This document shows positions 5,283-11,210 of a DNA stretch of 14,878 nt, piece by piece. The stretch spans positions 1 to 14,878 of the forward strand of contig CAMEUD010000022.1 in NCBI GenBank assembly GCA_945937975.1. The letters are read 5' to 3'. This DNA comes from an uncultured Clostridia bacterium (GTDB lineage: Bacteria > Bacillota > Clostridia > Christensenellales > UBA1242). The notes beneath the pieces were generated by a model that had not been told where the DNA came from, searched no databases, and saw only the letters and a program-made list of their open reading frames with translations. Position 1 is the stretch's first letter, and each line of letters begins with the position of its first letter. A program made the position numbers and the translations under genes.

Positions 5283-7058
5283 ATGTTAAGTTTACAAAAC
5301 ATATTAAATGCAGAAGGTCAAGAATTTTTAGAAAACCTTTTAAACAAAGAGGTTATAGTTAATGAAAAATTAAACGCTGCAACATTGTCTTTTCAAAAAA
5401 AGGCATCATCTGAAACAGATTTAAATAGAAAATTAACTTTTTATAAAGGTTCTGGAAATAACAAAAGGGAAATAACTATTGCTGATAAAGTCATGACAAC
5501 ATTTTATAAAAATGGTATGACTTATTTAAATAATCTTTCAAACTTGATTATTGATAAAATACCCGCAAATTGGACATTTGTGTGTAAATATTTCCCAAAC
5601 CATCAACCAAGTTTTATAAATTACTCCGTATTACCAAAAAACAATTTAGTTCTTTCTTGTATTATTACAACCAGTGGTACAAAAATTGATGATTGTGATG
5701 ATTTAAGAACTTGGGCGGAAATGTTTGATATTGCATATCAAGAACCAGTTTTCAGAGGTTTTCTTTCTGAATATCAAAAAGAAAGATTACATGATTACAT
5801 TAAAGACAATACTTCTAATAAAGAATCTTTTGCTCGTTTTGTCATCACATTATTAAACCCATCATTAAAACATTCATTATATCAGAATGACGGTTTTAAT
5901 TCTCCTATTGATGGATTTATTTTTAAATTCATTTCTGATGATGGTATAACTAAACCAATTTCTGCAAAATTACTCGATCCTTATATGTCTAATATAATTT
6001 CTAAAAAGAAATCTATGAAGGGGTATAAGGACAATACAGATGTGTTGTTATCTGATTTTACTGTGTTTATGACAAATCAAGATCTTGATTCTATCATATT
6101 AACTAGTAAAACAGAAGATGACAGATATTTAGAATTATTTTATAGATTATTTAACAGATATATCAAATATAAGAAATCTCAATTGGAAGATTTTGATGTT
6201 GATACAAATGATATTGTAAAGGAAAGTATTGATACAGATTTCGGAATTGATTTTAATAAAATAAGTAATGAAACAACAAAAAAATTACTTAAAGAAAATC
6301 CAGAATTCAAATCTATATTCAAGACACTATTAGGTAGTTTTAGAACTAAAAAACCAGAAGATTATAAATCTATCGTTATGTCTCCAGGTATTGTTAGATT
6401 ATTCAACAAAATCATTGATAATATATCACAAAAAATATCAAAAAGTGAAAGATGTGGTAATTTGTCATTTAGTTCTTATTTAGAAACTATAAAAAATAAA
6501 GATTTAAATGATTTAGATATTAAAAATGCACCTACTGATGTTCAAAAGTCTATTGAATTTAAACCAACTATGGAGCCAGAACATTTAAATATTGACGCAT
6601 TATCATTTGCTGATTTTAAAAAGAAAGAAGAAAAAGAAGAAAAAAAGAAAGAAGAAAAACATAATATTAAGTCTATTGAGGATATGATTAAAGACTTACA
6701 GAAAAGTGTTAAAAATCTTTCTGATAAAGTTAATTCTGTTGATAAATCTGAAGATAAAGTAGAAAAAGAAATTAAAGAAATATCTGATAAAACAGATGAT
6801 TACAATAAATCAGATGAAAAGTCAGATAAGAAAGATTCTGAAAAATCAGATGAAAAGTCAGATAAGAAAGATTCTGAAAAATCAGATGAAAAGTCAGATA
6901 AGAAAGATTCTGAAAAATCAGATGAAAATTCAGATAAGAAAGATTCTGAAAAATCAGATGAAGATGATTCTAAAGACGAAGAAAATGATAATGAATCATC
7001 AGAAAACAAAAAGGAAGATAAAAAAGATGATGGAAATAATCCATTATCAAGTCTTTAA
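5283..7058 (+). CDS. Nucleotidyltransferase (RNA/DNA ligase)-like protein with a charged repeat tail
   Basis: This 591-residue protein has an N-terminal half resembling a ligase-like family common in T4-type phages. Motif I position: VNEKLNAATLSF (K29), where the family pattern is EKxDGSSxSF. Motif IIIa-like: NWTFVCKYFPNHQPSFINY (96-114). Motif IV: SPIDGFIFKF (207-216), normally EGxVFRF. Motif V: ISAKLLDP (226-233). The motif I lysine that would carry AMP is kept, but Asp-Gly has become Asn-Ala and the motif IV Glu is Asp, so activity is doubtful. From about residue 440 the protein turns into Lys/Glu-rich sequence with a probable coiled coil (SIEDMIKDLQKSVKNLSDKV), then a 12-residue SDEKSDKKDSEK repeat in four copies (510-557) and an acidic end. 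It lies among late structural genes behind its own CATAAATA motif, so a virion-associated role is possible. Confidence 0.6.
   Translation: MLSLQNILNAEGQEFLENLLNKEVIVNEKLNAATLSFQKKASSETDLNRKLTFYKGSGNNKREITIADKVMTTFYKNGMTYLNNLSNLIIDKIPANWTFVCKYFPNHQPSFINYSVLPKNNLVLSCIITTSGTKIDDCDDLRTWAEMFDIAYQEPVFRGFLSEYQKERLHDYIKDNTSNKESFARFVITLLNPSLKHSLYQNDGFNSPIDGFIFKFISDDGITKPISAKLLDPYMSNIISKKKSMKGYKDNTDVLLSDFTVFMTNQDLDSIILTSKTEDDRYLELFYRLFNRYIKYKKSQLEDFDVDTNDIVKESIDTDFGIDFNKISNETTKKLLKENPEFKSIFKTLLGSFRTKKPEDYKSIVMSPGIVRLFNKIIDNISQKISKSERCGNLSFSSYLETIKNKDLNDLDIKNAPTDVQKSIEFKPTMEPEHLNIDALSFADFKKKEEKEEKKKEEKHNIKSIEDMIKDLQKSVKNLSDKVNSVDKSEDKVEKEIKEISDKTDDYNKSDEKSDKKDSEKSDEKSDKKDSEKSDEKSDKKDSEKSDENSDKKDSEKSDEDDSKDEENDNESSENKKEDKKDDGNNPLSSL
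6810..6953 (+). repeat. Four tandem 36-bp repeats inside the ligase-like gene
   Basis: The unit starts at TCAGATGAAAAG and recurs at 6810, 6846, 6882 and 6918, exactly 36 bp apart, with a partial fifth copy from 6954. Copies are nearly identical at the DNA level. The one clear difference I see is AAG to AAT in the fourth copy (Lys to Asn). Each unit encodes SDEKSDKKDSEK. The near-identity, including third codon positions, points to recent slippage or recombination. Open frames created in other phases here are artefacts of the repeat. Confidence 0.96.
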
Positions 7059-7062
7059 TTTA

Positions 7063-7070
7063 CATAAATA
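7063..7070 (+). promoter_or_regulatory. Putative T4-type late promoter 3 (CATAAATA)
   Basis: CATAAATA is followed by ATTATATAAT in the 34-nt gap after the ligase-like gene, with 22 nt from motif to the ATG at 7093. It would drive the 527-residue protein and perhaps the small ORF behind it, up to the terminator at 8921-8954. Confidence 0.75.
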
Positions 7071-7092
7071 ATTATATAATAAATATCTTGAT

Positions 7093-8676
7093 ATGGATAA
7101 TGTAAATAAAAATATGATTAACTTGATTGCCAGTTATAAAAAAACTGGTCAATCTGATGATGTTATCAAGCAATCATTATGGCAGATGGGTATGATTCCT
7201 GAAATAATTGACAGTCATCTTGATTATTTCAATAAACATATCACACAAATTAACAAAGAAAATAATATAGTAAAAGAAAATAAAGATATGAAATTAACTT
7301 TAGAAAAAATGCACAAATGTGCAACAAAGGCAATTTCAGCATTAGAGGATATGAAATCTGACAATAGTCTTGGTTTTTCTGCATCAACCGCACAGAAGAT
7401 TATTGAAAATTGTATGACACAACTTCAAATCCAAAAAGATGATGAAATGGTTATGCAAGAAAAGATTAAGGCTGGTTATAAAATTGATGACACACTTGTC
7501 AATCCTGTTCTTAAATATACCATTGCAGAATCTCTTTATCAGAATCTTTCTCAATATGACTGGTTAATGCCTGTTAGTGATTTAAGAAATATGATTGCCG
7601 AAACATTTGTTGGTGACAAATGGAGTTATGTAACAGCAAAGTTTGCAAAGTCTATTTCTAATAAAACTAACAATCAAGCATTTGATGATTTATATGAAAG
7701 CCTCGTCAATACTTTAATTGATGAAGATAATGTTAGATTAACATTAAAAAATGTTCTTCTCGAAAACACATGGAACAGAGAAGGAAAGAATATTCTTGCA
7801 AGTATTGTTGCGGAAGAAAAAGCGGAAAGAGGTGAAGTAAATGAAAAAATTTATGAAAATTCAAATTGTTCAGTATATAAAAATATTTCACCACTTCTTA
7901 TCGATGGTGATAACAAAATTTTCAACCTCAATGGTAAGAACTACATCTTTAATGGAAAGACATTAACAGAAGCGGCAGTATCTGATAGATGTTATCTTAA
8001 TGTACTTGAAGGTCTTTCACTTATGAAATATGAATCAGATAAGGATAGACTCGTTTACTATGGTAAGAATGATTTAATGCTTGAATATGACTGTAAAACA
8101 GATATGTTAAAGTTAACAGGTATGGATGACCTTGGTGAAAAATCAATTCTTGATATCAATGAAACATTAAAGAGAAGTGGTTTATTTGATAGAGAAACCA
8201 TTGGTGATTGTGAAAAACTCGTAAAATTTTATGAAAGTAAAGATTTACTTACAGATATTGATACTATCACAACTATCAAGAATGATAAATTCCCTGGTGT
8301 ATTTGTAAGTGTTATCGCTGTTTCTGAAGGTGTTTATGTTAATAAGGTTAACAATCCTTTCGGTTACAATGAACTTATTCTTTGTGAATCTGCTAAAAAG
8401 GCATGTGAAGAAATCAAGGACTTTATGAAATATGACGCAACAAAGATTCTTGAAGATCAACTAAAATTAGAAGGTGAACAACAAGCAATCATTGAATCAG
8501 AAAGAACAGAAATCAAAGACACATTAGCGTTCTTGTCAGAACAAAGAAGTAAATTAATTGAAACCATCCAAGAAACTGATAATAATGAACAACTTTCAGA
8601 GGCATTAAAATTAGTAGAGAGTGAAATTCATAAATTTGAAAAACAACTCCAAGAAAGTTATGAAAAAAAAAATTAA
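7093..8676 (+). CDS. Hypothetical phage protein, 527 residues, probably late/structural
   Basis: I do not recognise this protein. The first 40 residues (MINLIASYKKTGQSDDVIKQ, then SLWQMGMIPEIIDSHLDYF) look like a small three-helix, UBA-like unit. A short coiled-coil stretch (about 50-75) and helical segments follow, including LYQNLSQYDWLMPVSDLRNM and ENTWNREGKNILASIVAEEK. The middle (about 255-330) is beta-rich, with SPLLIDGDNKIFNLNGKNYIF giving hairpin-like strands. The C-terminal 90 residues (from about 440) are a long charged coiled coil with LxxxxLxxE spacing. There is no signal peptide, no membrane segment and no catalytic motif that I can name. The gene has its own late motif, and by eye its codon use includes more C-ending and CTT codons than its neighbours, as expected for an abundant product. 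A virion or scaffold role is inferred from context only. Confidence 0.85.
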   Translation: MDNVNKNMINLIASYKKTGQSDDVIKQSLWQMGMIPEIIDSHLDYFNKHITQINKENNIVKENKDMKLTLEKMHKCATKAISALEDMKSDNSLGFSASTAQKIIENCMTQLQIQKDDEMVMQEKIKAGYKIDDTLVNPVLKYTIAESLYQNLSQYDWLMPVSDLRNMIAETFVGDKWSYVTAKFAKSISNKTNNQAFDDLYESLVNTLIDEDNVRLTLKNVLLENTWNREGKNILASIVAEEKAERGEVNEKIYENSNCSVYKNISPLLIDGDNKIFNLNGKNYIFNGKTLTEAAVSDRCYLNVLEGLSLMKYESDKDRLVYYGKNDLMLEYDCKTDMLKLTGMDDLGEKSILDINETLKRSGLFDRETIGDCEKLVKFYESKDLLTDIDTITTIKNDKFPGVFVSVIAVSEGVYVNKVNNPFGYNELILCESAKKACEEIKDFMKYDATKILEDQLKLEGEQQAIIESERTEIKDTLAFLSEQRSKLIETIQETDNNEQLSEALKLVESEIHKFEKQLQESYEKKN

Positions 8677-8687
8677 TTGAAAACTAT

Positions 8688-8918
8688 TTGGAATCACCAG
8701 CAAATCCAGAAATACTTAAATATGATCCTAAAAAAATGAAAAAAAATGGATATATTGAAGTTACTGTCAAAATTCCCGTGACTGGTGTAAAAAAAGGTGA
8801 TAAGGTCTTTGTGACTGCAACAGAATTTGGACAAATACCCAATGATGGAATGTTATCTTGTATAACAGCAGACAAAAAAGAAATTATCATTCCAAAGAAA
8901 AATTTAACAATAGATTAA
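8688..8918 (+). CDS. Small hypothetical beta-rich protein, start uncertain (TTG)
   Basis: The protein is 76 residues if it starts at the TTG at 8688. That position leaves 11 nt after the preceding stop, which is normal operon spacing here. No in-frame ATG exists between the upstream in-frame stop at 8661 and the ATG at 8736, which would give a 60-residue protein starting MKKNGYIEV. An ATT at 8676 is another option. The sequence is alternating beta: YIEVTVKIPV, GDKVFVTATEFG, SCITADKKEIIIPKKNL, consistent with a small SH3-like barrel or similar fold. The family is unknown. The frame is trusted because it is co-directional, tightly spaced and followed at once by a terminator. The reverse-strand frame over the same interval is its shadow. 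Confidence 0.65.
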   Translation: MESPANPEILKYDPKKMKKNGYIEVTVKIPVTGVKKGDKVFVTATEFGQIPNDGMLSCITADKKEIIIPKKNLTID

Positions 8919-8920
8919 CC

Positions 8921-8954
8921 AAAAGTGGAGAATATGTGAATATTTTCCACTTTT
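8921..8954 (+). terminator. Rho-independent terminator before gp55
   Basis: A 15-bp stem, AAAAGTGGAGAATAT against ATATTTTCCACTTTT with one G-T wobble, closes a GTGA loop. The T-run ends at 8955. It begins 2 nt after the stop of the small ORF and would isolate gp55 from the late unit starting at 7063. Confidence 0.9.
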
Positions 8955-9000
8955 TCAATTTTGTTATATTTTAATATATGAAAAATGTGATAATAATTAT

Positions 9001-9375
9001 ATGAAAGAAAATAAAAAAAAATATCTCAATAATGAGGTATTGAAAAAAGAAATACTCAAATGTAAAGAATCAAAAGTTGCAAGCGAAGAATTAGGAAAAA
9101 TGTTTCAACTATTAGTTGAAAATGTATCTAAAAGTTTTTATTGGGAAAATCCAGATGATGGATTAGATTGTAAAGCAAATGCTCTATTGGATTTGTGTTC
9201 AAACTTTTGGAAATACAATCCTGAACATGGAAATGCGTTTGCATTTTGTACACAGATAGCTTATTTTGGTATTGCCGGTGCACATCGAATATTACATCCC
9301 AAAAAATATGATGGAACAATTTCATTAACCTATATGGATGAAAATGGCAAAAATTTTGAAATGTATAATATTTAA
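9001..9375 (+). CDS. 55: Late-transcription sigma factor (T4 gp55-like), short form
   Basis: In T4, gp55 binds host RNA polymerase and recognises the TATAAATA late promoter. This 124-residue protein follows T4 gp55: KYLNNEVLKKEILKCKE (7-23) matches YNYVNNKELLQAIIDWKTE; the helix ELGKMFQLLVENVSKSFYW (30-48) matches TIGLAIMLIAEGLSKRFNF; residues 61-105, with NFWKYNPEHGNAFAFCTQIA and AHRILHPKKYDG, match the region 2-like core (the T4 segment with [21 protein letters not shown]). It then ends, whereas T4 gp55 continues for about 55 residues to a clamp-binding SLDFLYE motif. That tail is absent here. The gene stands alone between two terminators (8921-8954 and 9378-9397). Its own upstream region (8956-9000) has no CATAAATA but has TTGTTATATTTTAATATA, so earlier expression by host polymerase is plausible. 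Confidence 0.82.
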   Translation: MKENKKKYLNNEVLKKEILKCKESKVASEELGKMFQLLVENVSKSFYWENPDDGLDCKANALLDLCSNFWKYNPEHGNAFAFCTQIAYFGIAGAHRILHPKKYDGTISLTYMDENGKNFEMYNI

Positions 9376-9377
9376 TC

Positions 9378-9397
9378 AAAGGAGTGTAAACTCCTTT
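9378..9397 (+). terminator. Rho-independent terminator after gp55
   Basis: AAAGGAGT pairs with ACTCCTTT around a GTAA tetraloop, followed by T residues to 9402. It begins 2 nt after the gp55 stop and precedes the late motif at 9425. Confidence 0.92.
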
Positions 9398-9424
9398 TTT
9401 TTGTATATAAAAAACTTATACAAA

Positions 9425-9432
9425 CATAAATA
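9425..9432 (+). promoter_or_regulatory. Putative T4-type late promoter 4 (CATAAATA)
   Basis: CATAAATA is followed by ATATATAATT, with 21 nt to the ATG at 9454. It lies between the gp55 terminator and the gene pair 9454-11102, so it would drive the beta-helix protein and gp25 together. Confidence 0.75.
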
Positions 9433-9453
9433 ATATATAATTTAATTATAAAT

Positions 9454-10743
9454 ATGGATTCTAATTTATTCCAAAATGATCACATTACTGGCAATTCCTT
9501 AATTGGATTGGAATTTTGTGGTTTGTTCAAAGAAGATGAAAATATATTAATAGAAAAACTTAAAGATGTTTTAAATAGAAATATCAACTATTCAAATATT
9601 GAATATAAATTACTCAATCCTACTAATGATAATGCAATACTCATTAAAGATGGTAAACAATTTATTGTGAAAACACCTATGTATTCATATTTTGAAGCCG
9701 TATTTATTTTACCAAAAGTATTTGATTTTTTAAAAACATTATCTACATATAAAGATTCATATGTGTATTTCAAATTAGGTTTTAATGAAGATTTTACAAA
9801 TATATCTAATCTTAATGTGTTTAAGTTTATTCTTGAATTTAATGAATCATTTGTTCTTAAAAATTTAACAGATATTACAAAAGATGGTAATATTGAAAAA
9901 TTAACAGACATAAAACCTGATAACATTGAAGCATGTTCTGAACTTGTACAAAAACAATTTGAAAAACTAAAATATTTAGATGAAAATGATGAAACCTATG
10001 GAATATCATTTGCAAATATTAAACTTGGTTATATCACATTTAAATATGCAAAAGAAATCAATTACAGAAATAAATGGGAAGAATTATTAAAGTGTATTAA
10101 TCACACTCTTATAACATTATATAATTGTTCTAATGTAGTTGAATTTGATGATAAAGAGAGTGCACAAATTGAAAAATACAATAAAGAATTTAATGACTAT
10201 GCACAATCATTTGGATGTTATGAATTATTTCATCAAAAATATAAATCCATTAAATTAACCGCGGATTTAAACACAGATATATCTATGATTGACATTGTAT
10301 TCCCATCAATTAAAGATGTATTATTCAATATTGTAGTACGAAATAACATTACAAATGCAACCATCAATTATGATAGTGATATTTCTAAACTACAATTAAA
10401 AGATGTGGACTTAAAAAAATGTTATCACCTATCTGGTGTAGATATTGTTGAATCTACTATAGAAAATTGTAAGATAAGTAATTGTGACATTTATGATACA
10501 AAAATACAAAATTCAACAATCGTTAAGTGTAATTTATTTGGTTATGCAAATTGTAAAGAATCTAAATTTAAAGATTGTTTTATCAGTAGACAAATCCAAT
10601 TAACTGATTGTATTGTTTGTGGTCAACTTGGTAAAATGGCTGGTATAATGAAAGGTGGTTCATTGAATAATACAACAATTATAACAGATATGGCTGAACT
10701 TGATGATAAAGTTGAAAAAAATAATGTAAATGAAATAAAATAA
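9454..10743 (+). CDS. Possible amidoligase-like protein with a beta-helix-like C-terminus
   Basis: This 429-residue protein has an N-terminal half whose order of blocks recalls phage 'putative amidoligase' proteins: IGLEFCGLF (17-25), KTPMYSYFEAVFILPKVFDF (73-92), a strand where HFNISF is usual (YVYFKLGFNED, 103-113), LNVFKFILEFNE (120-131), and YGISFANIKLGYITFKYA (182-199). If that is right, catalytic positions are degraded. The GxExE motif reads GLEFC, and the usual His is Tyr, so it may be a pseudoenzyme. From about 298 to 390 the sequence becomes short repeated turns (ATINY, LQLKDVDLKKC, STIENCKISNCDIYDTKI, STIVKCNLFG, SKFKDCFISRQIQLTDC), like a pentapeptide-type or right-handed beta-helix. 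It precedes gp25 with a TAATG overlap, so a baseplate or tail role is likely. The family call is from memory and uncertain. The helical repeat is visible directly. Confidence 0.5.
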   Translation: MDSNLFQNDHITGNSLIGLEFCGLFKEDENILIEKLKDVLNRNINYSNIEYKLLNPTNDNAILIKDGKQFIVKTPMYSYFEAVFILPKVFDFLKTLSTYKDSYVYFKLGFNEDFTNISNLNVFKFILEFNESFVLKNLTDITKDGNIEKLTDIKPDNIEACSELVQKQFEKLKYLDENDETYGISFANIKLGYITFKYAKEINYRNKWEELLKCINHTLITLYNCSNVVEFDDKESAQIEKYNKEFNDYAQSFGCYELFHQKYKSIKLTADLNTDISMIDIVFPSIKDVLFNIVVRNNITNATINYDSDISKLQLKDVDLKKCYHLSGVDIVESTIENCKISNCDIYDTKIQNSTIVKCNLFGYANCKESKFKDCFISRQIQLTDCIVCGQLGKMAGIMKGGSLNNTTIITDMAELDDKVEKNNVNEIK

Positions 10744-11102
10744 TGTTAAGAGAAATATACGCAATTCCCGAAGAGGAAATGAGATTTAAAGAAAATACTC
10801 TTGAATTATCTAATGAACTAGATGAAATAATACAACAAGTTGACTTATTATTATTTACAAGAAAAGGTGATGTATTATGTATGCCTGAATTTGGTTGCGA
10901 TTTAGAAATGTATTTGTTTGAAACAGAATATAATGAAGTAGCGATTAAACAAATAATATGGCAACAAATTAATACATTTATTTATTTAGATGGCACATAT
11001 ACAGTTGACATTAACGTTGAATTTGTGGAATGGGATTTTAATGTTGCGATGGTTGTTGACCTTCTAATAAATAACAAAAAAGTAAGTTCTTACTTAATAT
11101 AA
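10743..11102 (+). CDS. 25: Baseplate wedge subunit gp25
   Basis: In contractile tails, gp25 sits in the inner baseplate and starts sheath assembly. This 119-residue protein (T4: 132) carries the family hallmark TRKGDVLCMPEFGCDLEMYL (39-58), which aligns with T4 TRKGSRPFDPEFGCDLSDQL, including the conserved PEFG and the following acidic/hydrophobic residues. The start overlaps the upstream stop as TAATG (10741-10745), indicating coupled translation. It is followed by a terminator and then by gp6 under its own late motif. The neighbouring order 25-6 matches that of many T4-type phages outside the coliphages. Confidence 0.96.
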   Translation: MLREIYAIPEEEMRFKENTLELSNELDEIIQQVDLLLFTRKGDVLCMPEFGCDLEMYLFETEYNEVAIKQIIWQQINTFIYLDGTYTVDINVEFVEWDFNVAMVVDLLINNKKVSSYLI

Positions 11103-11117
11103 TATGACAAATATTAT

Positions 11118-11155
11118 AAAATCGGATGAATGTATCAAACAACTCATCCGATTTT
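11118..11155 (+). terminator. Rho-independent terminator after gp25
   Basis: AAAATCGGATGA (11118-11129) pairs with TCATCCGATTTT (11144-11155) around a 14-nt loop, and the T-run ends at 11158. It separates the gp25 unit from the gp6 unit. Confidence 0.93.
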
Positions 11156-11182
11156 TTTATATATATGATGGAACTTTCTTTC

Positions 11183-11190
11183 CATAAATA
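11183..11190 (+). promoter_or_regulatory. Putative T4-type late promoter 5 (CATAAATA)
   Basis: CATAAATA is followed by CTTTATA, with 20 nt to the gp6 ATG at 11211 and a terminator just upstream. The downstream TTATA pattern matches the element at 3786 closely. It would drive gp6, the 94-residue ORF and the gp7-like gene as one unit. Confidence 0.77.
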
Positions 11191-11210
11191 CTTTATACAA
11201 TATTTTAACT

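Noticed and set aside
6810..6953. CRISPR-like array
   Set aside because: The repeats are directly adjacent with no unique spacers and are coding.
6796..7071. Open frames on both strands across the repeat region (6796-7071 plus, 6800-7009 minus)
   Set aside because: They are generated by the 36-bp repeat, which has a length divisible by three and so keeps all frames open. Their products are simple repeats and they lie inside the ligase-like gene.
8684..8890. Minus-strand 68-residue hydrophobic frame
   Set aside because: It mirrors the small beta-rich plus-strand ORF, which has the correct direction, spacing and terminator.
9447..9454. TATAAATA overlapping the start codon at 9454
   Set aside because: It runs into the ATG itself and cannot serve that gene. 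The CATAAATA at 9425 has the right spacing.
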